A stretch of DNA of 56,209 nucleotides from a virus (IMGVR_UViG_3300046501_000480:1-56209); one strand, 5' to 3'; counted from the stretch's first letter, positions 33,408 to 42,134 are shown. The notes: generated from the sequence alone by a model not told the origin. Translations and numbers: made by a program.

Positions 33408-33740
33408 TCAAATGGCTTCCTGTCTTCGTCGTCGCTTCATTGCTTCTTCCTCAAAGGTTGTCTCAACCTCATCTTCATGGGGCATAAAAACATTCGGATC
33501 AACATGATCTTCTGGTTTTACCTTCCCATTATGATAGAAGGCCATTAAATTACCTATGGCTTGCTCAATTCTGCGCCCAACAAAAAGCGAGCCTCGTTTA
33601 GCACGATAGGCTCGCCAGATATTAACTTCCCAATTACTTAAGTTTCGCTGACAGTCTTCGATTCGGTTTCCACCGAGTCCAGTGATTGCAAGCTCGCACC
33701 AGAATTCGTACTCTCCGAATTCTTGTTCCGTAACTTTCCC
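33408..33740 (-). CDS. Frameshift extension of the tail assembly chaperone (lambda T-like)
   Basis: After a -1 slip at GGGAAAG (33734-33740) the frame continues VTEQEFGEYEFWCELAITGL, then DCQRNLSNWEVNIWRAYRAK and ends in a basic RRRRQEAI before the stop at 33408. NWEV.I.RAYR and the CELA segment are typical of gpT-type extensions. It has no start of its own. The long form of the chaperone, made in small amounts, binds the tape measure and tube subunits during tail assembly. Confidence 0.85.
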   Translation of the reverse strand, partial: GKVTEQEFGEYEFWCELAITGLGGNRIEDCQRNLSNWEVNIWRAYRAKRGSLFVGRRIEQAIGNLMAFYHNGKVKPEDHVDPNVFMPHEDEVETTFEEEAMKRRRRQEAI

Positions 33741-34165
33741 GCGAAATTATTAATGGAATCAGCAACCCCATATAACGCCTCAACAAAAACAGGGTCGGAG
33801 TCATAAACATCATTTACCGACTCAAAGAAAGCTTTACCACTAGCATCTTCACAGACCGAACCAAGTAATCTTGCAGCACGTAACAAACGGGTATCAACAG
33901 ATTCTAATGTCATATCCTCGACATTAGCTAAATCAATATTCCATTTATAAGCCTTAGAAACTTCTTCAATGTCTTTATAACTAAGACGCTTTATGAAAGT
34001 TTGTGCTGCAAGGTCAACAAAATCACCAATCTGGAGATTACTGTTTTCAGTAGCCTTTTGCAGAAAATCAAAATTTGCGTCAGTTACTTCCACAGTCCAA
34101 TTTACTGTACGCTCAACAGGTGCAGCAACCTTTGTGACCTTTTTTAATGACTTAAGTTTCATCAT
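33638..34165 (-). CDS. Tail assembly chaperone (lambda G-like), short form
   Basis: 175 residues from ATG 34165 (MMKLKSLKKVTKV), with GGAAGG 7 bases upstream. The zero-frame end (about the last 30 residues, Ser/Thr-rich) corresponds to the region past the slippery site GC-GGGAAAG, where a fraction of ribosomes shifts to -1. Position between tail tube and tape measure and the lambda-identical heptamer identify the G/GT pair. It overlaps the tail tube stop by 4 bases. Confidence 0.85.
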   Translation of the reverse strand: MMKLKSLKKVTKVAAPVERTVNWTVEVTDANFDFLQKATENSNLQIGDFVDLAAQTFIKRLSYKDIEEVSKAYKWNIDLANVEDMTLESVDTRLLRAARLLGSVCEDASGKAFFESVNDVYDSDPVFVEALYGVADSINNFAGKLRNKNSESTNSGASLQSLDSVETESKTVSET

Positions 34166-34641
34166 GGTTGAGCCTTCCATTCATCAAAAATTTGAGATTG
34201 GCGACGAAGTGGTAATGTGTGGTTAATCAAGGATTTTGCCTCTAGTACAGGTTTACCTTTTCGTAAAATTACTGAAGCTGAGGACCATGAGCGCGTTTCT
34301 GGAAGGTCGATCACATTGCCAGTTAAAGTTGGTACGCCCGCACCATCTGGATAACCAGCATAAAGAACAAACTCTTCCAATGTTTCTGCGAATTCAAGCA
34401 TAAGAAGATGCGTCTGATTAGTTGAATCCGTATCAATTGCAATAGAACCATCGCCCGGCTTTCCAAGGATGAATCGAGACTTATCAACATCAGGATCATC
34501 TAAACAACCACTGTCATATTCGTCGTAGTTTTCATCCCCCCAATCGAAGGTTTTAATACAAAGTAATTTGGTTAATGTCGGTACAGTTCCATGCAATGCC
34601 CAAAATTCTGTACCTTTACCAACAATACCTTTTTTAGCCAT
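34162..34641 (-). CDS. Major tail tube protein
   Basis: 159 residues from ATG 34641 with AAGGAGCAAATCTC. Beta-rich: GTEFWALHGTVPTLTKLLCI, RFILGKPGDGSIAIDTDS, VILRKGKPVLEAKSLINH. Length and place (between tail completion genes and the G/GT chaperone) fit the siphophage tube subunit, which stacks as hexameric rings around the tape measure. Confidence 0.85.
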   Translation of the reverse strand: MAKKGIVGKGTEFWALHGTVPTLTKLLCIKTFDWGDENYDEYDSGCLDDPDVDKSRFILGKPGDGSIAIDTDSTNQTHLLMLEFAETLEEFVLYAGYPDGAGVPTLTGNVIDLPETRSWSSASVILRKGKPVLEAKSLINHTLPLRRQSQIFDEWKAQP

Positions 34642-34661
34642 GAGATTTGCTCCTTATAGGC

Positions 34662-34692
34662 AATAAAAAAGCACCCTTAAAGGTGCTAATAT
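34662..34692 (-). terminator. Hairpin upstream of the tail tube gene
   Basis: AAAAAAGCACC-CTTAAA-GGTGCTAATATTT. On the minus strand a T-run follows. It separates head-tail joining genes from the highly expressed tube gene. Confidence 0.7.
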
Positions 34693-34705
34693 TTAAAAAT
34701 TCAAA

Positions 34706-35071
34706 TTAAGTATCGTGGATCCAGCTCGCGTCAAAACCACGGAAATATTGTTTAGTTTGAGGATCAACACCGCTGATCCGCGGATTCATGATGAAACAAT
34801 AAAGCTCTAATGCCTTACGAACAGCGGTTCGTACTTCATAAGCACGTTTTGCATTTGTGTCATATACCTTTACTTGATACATAACGTCATCATTATCAGC
34901 GGGCATATTGTCAACATAATTTAAGGATTTCCCCCCAAGCTCTTGCCAGACAACATATGGCACTGTTGCCCCTTCTGGTGCAATATCTTCATATATACGT
35001 GGCTCAGAACCTAGATATGCGACAACCGCAGGTGATTCTTTTAAAGTTCTATTAATTGGCAAGTAACTCAT
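34706..35071 (-). CDS. Tail completion / terminator protein (DUF3168)
   Basis: 121 residues with DUF3168-type pattern: AYLGSEPRIYEDIAPEGATV PYVVWQEL-type opening, then YQVKVYDTNAKRAYEVRTAV, and a final RGFDASWIHDT. Such proteins cap the tail tube before joining to the head. Its ATG overlaps the stop of the preceding gene (ATATGA), so it is coupled. Confidence 0.8.
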   Translation of the reverse strand: MSYLPINRTLKESPAVVAYLGSEPRIYEDIAPEGATVPYVVWQELGGKSLNYVDNMPADNDDVMYQVKVYDTNAKRAYEVRTAVRKALELYCFIMNPRISGVDPQTKQYFRGFDASWIHDT

Positions 35072-35526
35072 ATTGTCGCCAACTCCTTATCCAATTCATC
35101 ACTAAAGACTTGGGCGAAGGTTTCAATCACGTCATCAATTTTGTTGAAAAATGCTATCCGCATAAAAGGAATTGCAGGTATATATGCCGTACCCAATTCA
35201 ATAAAGCGCCAGTGGCGTGTATCACCACCGCTAGTAGGTTTAGGAGCTAGCTTTGTAAAAGCTGCTCCACCATCTACACCCACTCGCATTTTGATTAAAT
35301 CTTTATTGCCAACTTTTCCTGCTGCAACTTTGATATTTTTGGCAATAATAGCGCTAGTTTCAGGATCATCAATTTGAAGTGCATTCAGTCTTGCAGCATC
35401 CCGTACTTTATTCATACCTTTTCTAGCTGCTTTCCTTGTAATTCGCCTTGTGACTTTTGGATCAGTCAACTTTCTCAATTTACGTGATACATTTTCTTCA
35501 CCGCTCCAGATGGCAAAATTTTCCAA
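35068..35526 (-). CDS. Tail component, HK97 gp10-like (TTG start)
   Basis: 152 residues. The start is TTG at 35526 with a strong GGAGG 5 bases upstream. RKLRKLTDPKVTRRITRKAA is the basic N-terminus; HWRFIELGTAYIPAIPFMR near residue 115 is the signature of HK97-gp10/minor tail connectors (FIEFGT..PA.PF.R). Place between head closure and DUF3168 gene agrees. Confidence 0.85.
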   Translation of the reverse strand: MENFAIWSGEENVSRKLRKLTDPKVTRRITRKAARKGMNKVRDAARLNALQIDDPETSAIIAKNIKVAAGKVGNKDLIKMRVGVDGGAAFTKLAPKPTSGGDTRHWRFIELGTAYIPAIPFMRIAFFNKIDDVIETFAQVFSDELDKELATI

Positions 35527-35883
35527 TTAACCCTCCTTAAATTTTTCTACCCCGCTTGAAAGTAAAAAAGTGCAGTAAATATTTCCTGTCTCAGGGTCAT
35601 TCAAGGCAGGACCATCGATAGCATATTTAGCGCCCTGAAAAATAACGCGCATTGAACTATCAATATCTGTTCGATGTCGTATTTTAAGTCGCGCTACGAC
35701 TTGCGACTGGTTCCCTTGGGCTGCAATTAAGTCACGGGCAGACAAAGGCGTAAACTTTGCCCATAAATGCAAAAAATCCCGCCATTCAGCAGGACCTTCA
35801 TAACCATCATCATCTTTTTTTGAGCCTTCATCACGCTGTATCGTGACCCGATGACATAGCTCACCAGCACTTACACCAGACAT
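35527..35883 (-). CDS. Head-tail adaptor / head closure protein
   Basis: 118 residues: GELCHRVTIQRDEGSKKDDDG, later WAKFTPLSARDLIAAQGNQS and RHRTDIDSSMRVIFQGAKY. This is the usual arrangement of phage head-tail joining proteins (SPP1 gp16 / HK97 family). It sits in the expected order between the gp6-like connector and the gp10-like component. The ribosome site is weak (GAGTGA). Confidence 0.85.
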   Translation of the reverse strand: MSGVSAGELCHRVTIQRDEGSKKDDDGYEGPAEWRDFLHLWAKFTPLSARDLIAAQGNQSQVVARLKIRHRTDIDSSMRVIFQGAKYAIDGPALNDPETGNIYCTFLLSSGVEKFKEG

Positions 35884-35885
35884 AA

Positions 35886-36125
35886 TTATTCACTCAAATA
35901 TTCAGGATTATCGTCATCATCTTCATCATCAGCTTGCAACATTGAGATTAACTCACTGTTCTGGTCCACGATTTGGGCCATCACTTCGTTCTGCGCCTTG
36001 ACTCCCTGAATCAAATCCCGTACCACTAGAATCAATTCGTTGACCAGCAAGCCATTGCAACAATATTTTCCGTTTTCGCTCTGCTCGCTGGAGGTTTTGT
36101 TTAATCCACTCACGTCTAGCCTCAC
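35886..36125 (-). CDS. Small acidic phage protein (start uncertain)
   Basis: The C-terminal part VNELILVVRDLIQGVKAQNE followed by an acidic end (DDEDDDDNPEYLSE) looks like a real helical coding sequence. The first 25 residues of the longest frame (GTG at 36125) are less convincing, and a TTG near 36050 is an alternative. It overlaps the next gene in another frame. Unknown function; position among head-tail genes. Confidence 0.55.
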   Translation of the reverse strand: MRLDVSGLNKTSSEQSENGKYCCNGLLVNELILVVRDLIQGVKAQNEVMAQIVDQNSELISMLQADDEDDDDNPEYLSE

Positions 36126-36141
36126 ATCCTGAACATGTCAT
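35953..36141 (-). CDS. Small Cys-containing phage protein (CxxC)
   Basis: 62 residues from ATG 36141 (MTCSGCEARREWIKQNLQRA). The CSGC motif followed by a basic helix is a recurrent small phage protein type, perhaps zinc-binding. The end (IDSSGTGFDSGSQG) overlaps the acidic gene in a different frame. Its start overlaps the stop of the upstream 53-aa gene, so the three are stacked. Confidence 0.55.
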   Translation of the reverse strand: MTCSGCEARREWIKQNLQRAERKRKILLQWLAGQRIDSSGTGFDSGSQGAERSDGPNRGPEQ

Positions 36142-36283
36142 TTTTTGTCCAAGCCTCATAAGCCAATTGAATTGCCAATATTTTAAAAACCCCATTTTCA
36201 CGAATGAAGAGTTTGTCTCCATGCATAAAAATGAGGTTTTTATAATGTGGCGTTGATTTAACCCACTCTATGAAATCATCCAT
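36122..36283 (-). CDS. Small phage protein, 53 aa
   Basis: ATG 36283 to TGA 36122. The translation begins MDDFIEWVKSTPHYKNLIFM, continues HGDKLFIRENGVFKILAIQL and ends AYEAWTKNDMFRM. The AIQLAYEAW ending and HGD.LF block are seen in small phage head-tail region proteins. It fits exactly in the gap between the gp6-like connector gene and the Cys protein, with a short overlap of the latter. Too short for common ORF cut-offs. Unknown function. Confidence 0.65.
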   Translation of the reverse strand: MDDFIEWVKSTPHYKNLIFMHGDKLFIRENGVFKILAIQLAYEAWTKNDMFRM

Positions 36284-36285
36284 AT

Positions 36286-36579
36286 CTATACCGCTAACGG
36301 TTTGTGATATGGACTCAGTAACGCCAAGACAGGTTGAGGAAGGTAATAACCATTTGTTGGCATTTCCCCCTCAAGATTTCGATATTTATCGTAATATCCA
36401 CATAAAAGCAGTACTGCTAATTTAAATTGTTTGGGATAATTACCATCTTCAAACTCATCAGTTACATAATCCAAAACTGCTTGCTCTGCGGCCTCTCTAA
36501 AAGCATCAAGCCCCAAATCATTATCATTAGAGTCATATCGCAAGTGAGCTTTAACTGTTGCTAAATCTGTTATAGCCAT
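36286..36579 (-). CDS. Head-tail connector, HK97 gp6-like
   Basis: 97 residues from ATG 36579 (MAITDLATVKAHLRYDSNDN). The opening 'D...VK.HLR.D...D..L...' is the signature of gp6-like DNA packaging/connector proteins, which form a ring under the portal. The start overlaps the portal stop (TAATG), so translation is coupled. Confidence 0.88.
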   Translation of the reverse strand: MAITDLATVKAHLRYDSNDNDLGLDAFREAAEQAVLDYVTDEFEDGNYPKQFKLAVLLLCGYYDKYRNLEGEMPTNGYYLPQPVLALLSPYHKPLAV

Positions 36580-38006
36580 TACTTGGTCCCCTTTGCACAA
36601 AGTTTAAAACTTGAATAATCAAAATCGCCCATGTGATCTTTTTCGCAATGCCATAAGCTGCCTTTGTGAGTGACAAACTGCCCTTTTATGTACTGCTCAG
36701 AATCAGCAAATACACCACGATAAAAAGACTCAAATGATTTTTGAGCATCAGATGTTTTTGAATTATCAGCTTTTGCAAATGGGTCATCTTTAGCGTCTCG
36801 CTTTGAAAGAGCCTCAAGGGAGTAATTTTGCTGCTGCATATATATGGTATCGCCCCCAGCTACTGGAAGCATCCCAATTTTTGCCCGCCCTTCATTAGGC
36901 TTTAAAATACATCCTTTGACATCCTCCCGAATCATGTTATGGAATCTTTCAGGATCCATACGAATTAAAGTATCGAGATCAAGGAAGCTTTCTACTTTAA
37001 ATTCCTCAAGGTTTAAGCCTTCATCTATTAAGTTTTCACGTGACTCAATAAACGCTTGCAAGCAATCAGAATAATAGATCCCATTTGCCTTCTCAGGGTC
37101 ATCTGGAAGAGTTCCAATTCCAATTTTAAAAGGTGGTACATTAAAAACGCTACAAACGACACGACCAGACATTTCTAGAAGCTCTAACATTTGAGAATCA
37201 GCCGCACTCATACCCAGAACCGTATAGGTCATACCGTCACCAATTACAGCAGTCTTACCATAATTAGCCCCAGAATAACTTTGATTCCACCGCGCCTGTA
37301 TCTCCTCTGCCTTTTCCTTTCCAATAGGGCCTGGTGCAACTAAAATCCCCCCTGGTCGGCTTCCATTTCCAAAGAAATTTGCAGCATTATTGAGAATTTT
37401 TACACCCATTTTAGCGACAACACCACACGCCATAATTGGTGATAACCCCACCAAGGGGTGATAAAAAGTATTAATACGGTCATGAATAATTTCTGAAGCA
37501 GGCAGGATTTCAGATTCTGCCTGAGTCAAACAGTCCTTACTTAACTGGTAAAATACATTCCCGTTTTTATCTATGAGTGGCGTCACCAGATCAGGGTTGA
37601 GAACCACCATCCGATAAACCTCACCAAATGCATCCCGCAGCTTCCAAACATAGGTGTTACCACGTAACAATAGACTTGAGGTCCATTGTTCTTGAAATTG
37701 CTGCCATGTCTGATAATTATTAGGTTTTTTTAATACCCGTAGTTTAAAAGGAATATCCGAACGTACTAAAACCCCATCAACTTTGGTTTTCAGCACTATA
37801 GGAAGTTTGCCAATGTCTTTTGAAATTAGGCTTACACAAGAAAAAACAGCATCCGATGCTGTTAGTTCAGTACGAGTTAATTCATCATTTTTCTGCCATG
37901 CGCCAGAATATGGCTCCTGCACAACCAAGCTGTTCCAAACATTTTGCCCAGAAGTATGGACACTTTGGAGGCTTTTTTTACTTTTAAACCAGTCTCTAAT
38001 GCCCAT
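36579..38006 (-). CDS. Portal protein, HK97 family
   Basis: About 475 residues from ATG 38006 (MGIRDWFKSKKSLQS), with AAGGCGG upstream. The HK97 portal core is clear: SDAVFSCVSLISKDIGKLPI, RGNTYVWKLRD, NFFGNGSRPGGILVAPGPI, FNVPPFKIG. After about residue 425 there is an added C-terminal segment (QFVTHKGSLWHCEKDHMGDF and LCAKG) resembling a small carbohydrate-binding (CBM5/12-like) motif, an unusual but known decoration. It is the DNA entry channel of the capsid. Confidence 0.93.
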   Translation of the reverse strand: MGIRDWFKSKKSLQSVHTSGQNVWNSLVVQEPYSGAWQKNDELTRTELTASDAVFSCVSLISKDIGKLPIVLKTKVDGVLVRSDIPFKLRVLKKPNNYQTWQQFQEQWTSSLLLRGNTYVWKLRDAFGEVYRMVVLNPDLVTPLIDKNGNVFYQLSKDCLTQAESEILPASEIIHDRINTFYHPLVGLSPIMACGVVAKMGVKILNNAANFFGNGSRPGGILVAPGPIGKEKAEEIQARWNQSYSGANYGKTAVIGDGMTYTVLGMSAADSQMLELLEMSGRVVCSVFNVPPFKIGIGTLPDDPEKANGIYYSDCLQAFIESRENLIDEGLNLEEFKVESFLDLDTLIRMDPERFHNMIREDVKGCILKPNEGRAKIGMLPVAGGDTIYMQQQNYSLEALSKRDAKDDPFAKADNSKTSDAQKSFESFYRGVFADSEQYIKGQFVTHKGSLWHCEKDHMGDFDYSSFKLCAKGTK

Positions 38007-38016
38007 ATCTACCGCC

Positions 38017-38184
38017 TTATTCGATTGGTTTATCTTCTTTTTTAGGTTTAGCTTGTACCTTTTTTTGCTCTTCAAAAGGCTTTGCTACACCAAGTTTGAT
38101 TAAGACATTTGCCGCTAATTCTGCGACATCCTTAACGTCACCAACATTTGCGTCATGCATCTGTTTTAAATATTCAATTTTCAT
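38017..38184 (-). CDS. Small phage protein between capsid and portal genes
   Basis: 55 residues from ATG 38184 (MKIEYLKQMHDANVGDVKDV), with AGGAACAGTC upstream. The opening strand followed by VGDV..V..L.A..LI.LGVA matches short proteins common next to HK97-type capsid genes. The end is Lys/Pro rich (KVQAKPKKEDKP). Function not known. Confidence 0.65.
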   Translation of the reverse strand: MKIEYLKQMHDANVGDVKDVAELAANVLIKLGVAKPFEEQKKVQAKPKKEDKPIE

Positions 38185-38273
38185 ATGACTGTTCCTATAG
38201 CTAAACAATTGTGATGTTTAGGTATAAAAACAGCCCAAATAAGGGCTGTCTTCTATTTGCACAATTCAAACAA

Positions 38274-39593
38274 TTAGGTGTATTGAATGAAGCTTGCAGC
38301 AATTGGTCGGCGTTTAGCCCAAGAAACAAAGCGTTCAGCACGAATAGCAAATTTATTTTCTTGCCATAAGTTATGAACAGTTGTCCCATCAACTAAAGTT
38401 GCTTGGTCAGAGTACGCAATTTCAACTTGACCACCATCTGCCATTAAAATTTCAGATGTTTTGACAAGAATAATCACATCACCGACAGTTTCAGATTCAA
38501 TTACTGGAATACCACCTAATGTTTTCTGATTAAGTCCTGCTTCCATACCCTTAAAGTAGGTATTACCCAAAGCATCGCGCATATCGGCAAGTTCAGCAGC
38601 TTTAACTTCGCTCATTAAATAATAAGCACCAGCAAGGGAGAGATTGTTAGCTAAGAACTGAGCTCGCAAAGAGCGCAAGTCATTAGCGACCGCTTCAGGC
38701 GTATTACCAGTCGAAGTGATTGGGGTCACACCATTTAAAAGACCTGCTGGTTTTTTAGTAGTTCCTGCACTGGAGCTAAGAAATTCAGCATCAGTAAATT
38801 GCGCAGATGATGCAATTAAGTCATCACGAATCAATACATCTACTGCTGGATCACTACCCTCAAGAAGCTCAAGGGTATAAACCACAATTGCAGCAACTTT
38901 ATGCTTGCCAACTTTGACATCTGCATATGTTGGATTGGTTAAAGGCTTGGCTTCGCCCTCACCGACCCAAGCTGTCATAGATCCAGTTGCTTGAGCTGGA
39001 ATTTCAATATTGAATGGAACTTTTCGGAATTGAAGCTTATCAAGCACTGTATTTGCTCGCAGTAACTCAATGTATTCACCAACTAGACGGTTAGTTTGAA
39101 CCAATGGTGAAGCAAAACCCGCATCTGTTGTGGTGCCAAGAGTAGCTTTTTCGATTAAAGCAATTACTTCTGGTGGTTCACCCAAGCTTTTAGCAACTTC
39201 AACTGCTGATTTATAGTTGCCTTTTTTAGCTTCAATTGAGGCAATCATTCGGCACTTAACGAATTTTGCAAACCCGACACCTTTTTCGATATTGGATTCC
39301 ACTTCAATTCGTGGAGCAGGGTTACCACCTCCAGCGGTATCGGCAGCCTCTTCTGGAGTTGTACCAGCTACAGGCGTTCCATTTTCCCCAGCTTCTTCGG
39401 CTTGTTTGATCATGTCTTTTACACGATCAATATTTTTTTGAATTGTGGCAATTTCTGCATCGATGGTGGTAATTTGCTCTTCTTCATCATCATTGGGTGT
39501 ACGCTGATCATCCAATGCCTTAGTAACAACACCTTGCTTTTCTGCCTGTTTTTTAGCTAACGCATCAAGCAATTGTTTTAAATATTTATTCAT
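38274..39593 (-). CDS. Major capsid protein, HK97 fold
   Basis: 439 residues. The N-terminal 110 residues are a coiled-coil delta (scaffold) domain rich in Glu and Lys (KKQAEKQGVVTKALDDQRTP), removed by the protease. The core follows: TTTDAGFASPLVQTNRLVGE, TAWVGEGEAKP, KVGKHKVAAIVVYTLELLEG. Position after the protease, with a 4-base overlap, is canonical. Short terminator-like hairpin after the gene (38228-38251: ACAGCCC-AAATAA-GGGCTGT). Confidence 0.95.
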   Translation of the reverse strand: MNKYLKQLLDALAKKQAEKQGVVTKALDDQRTPNDDEEEQITTIDAEIATIQKNIDRVKDMIKQAEEAGENGTPVAGTTPEEAADTAGGGNPAPRIEVESNIEKGVGFAKFVKCRMIASIEAKKGNYKSAVEVAKSLGEPPEVIALIEKATLGTTTDAGFASPLVQTNRLVGEYIELLRANTVLDKLQFRKVPFNIEIPAQATGSMTAWVGEGEAKPLTNPTYADVKVGKHKVAAIVVYTLELLEGSDPAVDVLIRDDLIASSAQFTDAEFLSSSAGTTKKPAGLLNGVTPITSTGNTPEAVANDLRSLRAQFLANNLSLAGAYYLMSEVKAAELADMRDALGNTYFKGMEAGLNQKTLGGIPVIESETVGDVIILVKTSEILMADGGQVEIAYSDQATLVDGTTVHNLWQENKFAIRAERFVSWAKRRPIAASFIQYT

Positions 39594-40180
39594 AAAGATA
39601 CTCCACCCTTTGTTGGGCTACCAAGTTTTACGGTTATGTGTTTTTGCTCAGATGAAACGCCACCTGAAACGTCTTGAGGTAAATTGCCCAACGCGGCCTT
39701 ATGTTCCTCAAATGATTTTGAATACTCTGCTATTGCATCTTTGTTGCATGGGATGGTTACTAGGCTTGTCTCGTACCATTGCCATTTATTGAACTTGAAC
39801 CCACCACCTTCGAGCTGCTCAACATCATTCCAGTCAGCTAAAAATCCAATTGAAAGGCCCTTAATAAGGTTGTATTTGAAACTTTGATAAGCCTCTTCAA
39901 CCCGTTCTTTTAAACGGCCTTCCTCTTTAATTTCTGGAAAGGTGAATTCAATTTCGATCTGGTTTTTGCCAATTTCGGCATAACTGATAATTCCAACAGG
40001 AGCAGTTGCCTCATGATGAAAAAGGAAAGGCATTGGCAAATCATAAGAGGCACCTTCTGGCACCATGATGTCTTTAGCTCGGTCTGGGTCAGACGTGGTT
40101 GCTACACCACGAAATGTTCGCTTTTCTTCATTGATGCTCTTAATTTCAAAAGAGCTAAATGATTTCTGTAGAGCAGGCAT
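39590..40180 (-). CDS. Prohead protease, HK97 family (peptidase U35)
   Basis: 196 residues. His55/His56 (PFLFHHEATAPVG) and Ser110 (NLIKGLSIGF) are the expected catalytic residues. MPALQKSFSSFEIKSINEEK then RTFRGVATTSDPDRAKDI is a typical start. It matures the capsid by cutting off the delta domain. Its stop overlaps the capsid start. Confidence 0.95.
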   Translation of the reverse strand: MPALQKSFSSFEIKSINEEKRTFRGVATTSDPDRAKDIMVPEGASYDLPMPFLFHHEATAPVGIISYAEIGKNQIEIEFTFPEIKEEGRLKERVEEAYQSFKYNLIKGLSIGFLADWNDVEQLEGGGFKFNKWQWYETSLVTIPCNKDAIAEYSKSFEEHKAALGNLPQDVSGGVSSEQKHITVKLGSPTKGGVSL

Positions 40181-40201
40181 TGAACTCTCCCTGAAAATGA
40201 A

Positions 40202-40226
40202 AAAGCCCGCATATAGCGGGCTTAAA
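40202..40226 (-). terminator. Terminator hairpin between terminase and protease genes
   Basis: AAGCCCGC-ATATA-GCGGGCTTAAA: GC-rich stem with A/T ends, just after the large terminase region and before the protease gene on the minus strand. Confidence 0.75.
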
Positions 40227-40238
40227 GTTAAAAAATAT

Positions 40239-41927
40239 TTAGAAAAAATAGACGTTGTATTCTTTGTTTGGTAACTCTGGATTCATTGACATCAATGCCA
40301 CTGCATTGAATGTTGCAATTAATGGGTCAATTTTACCCTTACCAGATTCTTGCTTGCGGATCGTCAAAGCATTACCTTGATAAACTCCTTTTGCATTACC
40401 AACACACCAATTCATCATGCGTTGACCTGCATGTTTAAACTTACCTTCGGCAACTTTTCGTTCTGTCGTTTGTACATAACCCGACAATTGATAACCTTGT
40501 GGTACACCAATTAATAACTCAAAAGGAATTTGCGCCAATAGACCATCTTGCAATGAAGGCATACCCAGCTTATCCAAACCGATTGCAGCTTTTTCAGGGA
40601 ATTTTCCAGCCTCATAAATACGCTTACATATTTGAGCTGCTTGGCTAACATCATCACCAACATTTTTAACGATTACCAAATCGCCATCCTTCTCAAAATC
40701 CCCATAAGCTGGCGCATTTTCTTTCCGACGATCTAAAGCAATAGGATGGACCCAAGCACGGTTCCAGCAGTACCACAGTGAACGATCATTTTTATCTCGA
40801 CCAATGATCGACATGCCAAACATGTCATCAAGTCCACCACCATCAAAACCAACCGTACAAAGCTCACTCAAATCAAGAATTGACTCTAAGAAAAGCTTGT
40901 CCTTATAGGCTGATAGCAGCCAGAAATCAGCACCCGCCCAACTATCAGCACGTTTATTCATGCCAATTTCGACATTCAAATATTTAGCTAAAAATAATTG
41001 GATTGAATCTGCACCACTTTCTCTTGCTTGCTCATACTTATTCAATAAATAACGAATATGTGTAGAGCGTCCAAGATTTGGATTTGTCACATAAAAATAA
41101 TCAGGGTCTAAATATTTTTCCTCATCAAGCAATTCTTGTGGGAACTCATACAAAACTGGTAAGAATGAAGGGTTTTCAATCTCACCATCTCTGACCTTGC
41201 GTGCATAATCTAATTTCTTTTTAAAAATCCCTGCTGGTGGTTTATCAGACTGAGTTGATAACCAAATTAAAAACCCTTCAGGGAATGAAGCCATACCACC
41301 AGTAGCCTCTTCAAGCATTGACTCCGCATTTGCGCGTTCACCAAAAACCCAAAGCTCATCCACTAAAATAAATGCACCTTTGGCACCAGCACTTGAACCA
41401 GTTTCTGCAGCAACTACAGTCAAAACTGCCTTGGTAGTCCGATGGGTAATAGTTCGTGTGTGTTCAGCAACATGAAATAAAGCATTTAACTCGGGATCAT
41501 TCCGAATCATGTTTTTCATTGGAGTAAACGAGTTATCAGCTACCTTTTTGGTAGGTGCAATGATGATAAACTCTGCTGCCTCACGGCTATTCAAAATAAT
41601 AGCTGTGAGCATAATCCCAGCAGCCATGGTCGATTTGGTATTTTTCTTACTAATGAGCAGGAAAAATTCATTAATTAACCGTTGATTACTTTGATAATCA
41701 TATGCACCAAAGATAGTTCCAACGAAATCAAAAACCCATTGAGCCGTAATTTCGCCAATCGTAGGTTTTCCAGAAACATCGACAACGATTAATTCTTTAA
41801 AAACACGCAAAGCGATATCAGCTTCGTCTGGAAATAAAGGCTCACAGGCAATTAAAGATTCTTTTGCTAAAATCTTCTTTTCCCAATCAGGGCAAGCTGT
41901 ACTCCAGATCGGTGCAAAGGAAGACAT
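40239..41927 (-). CDS. Large terminase subunit (TerL)
   Basis: 562 residues. The ATPase has a Walker-A-like LLISKKNTKST (about residues 90-100) and Walker B AFILVDELW (Asp190-Glu191). The nuclease domain has CTVGFDGGGLDD near residue 357. The order TerS, unknown gene, TerL, protease, capsid, portal differs slightly from HK97 but the proteins are of that group. It packages DNA from cos or pac ends. Confidence 0.94.
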   Translation of the reverse strand: MSSFAPIWSTACPDWEKKILAKESLIACEPLFPDEADIALRVFKELIVVDVSGKPTIGEITAQWVFDFVGTIFGAYDYQSNQRLINEFFLLISKKNTKSTMAAGIMLTAIILNSREAAEFIIIAPTKKVADNSFTPMKNMIRNDPELNALFHVAEHTRTITHRTTKAVLTVVAAETGSSAGAKGAFILVDELWVFGERANAESMLEEATGGMASFPEGFLIWLSTQSDKPPAGIFKKKLDYARKVRDGEIENPSFLPVLYEFPQELLDEEKYLDPDYFYVTNPNLGRSTHIRYLLNKYEQARESGADSIQLFLAKYLNVEIGMNKRADSWAGADFWLLSAYKDKLFLESILDLSELCTVGFDGGGLDDMFGMSIIGRDKNDRSLWYCWNRAWVHPIALDRRKENAPAYGDFEKDGDLVIVKNVGDDVSQAAQICKRIYEAGKFPEKAAIGLDKLGMPSLQDGLLAQIPFELLIGVPQGYQLSGYVQTTERKVAEGKFKHAGQRMMNWCVGNAKGVYQGNALTIRKQESGKGKIDPLIATFNAVALMSMNPELPNKEYNVYFF

Positions 41928-42134
41928 AAAAAATACCTATAAAAAAACCGCCCGAAGGCGGCATACAAATATAAATTGTCTGGCAGGATGCGAACCCTAC
42001 ATGAATGGCCGAGATAAGCCGATGTTTAATGGTACATTCGAAAACCTTGCTACGCATCCCCATTCTGGTTCAGGACATTGCTTTCTCTCTCACCGTATCG
42101 CCTACGGATTCAGACAAAAACTGAGTAAAAACTT

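Noticed and set aside
41970-42062. Possible tRNA gene
   Set aside because: Acceptor-like ends pair but there is no correct T-arm or anticodon arm; kept only as an unexplained structure.
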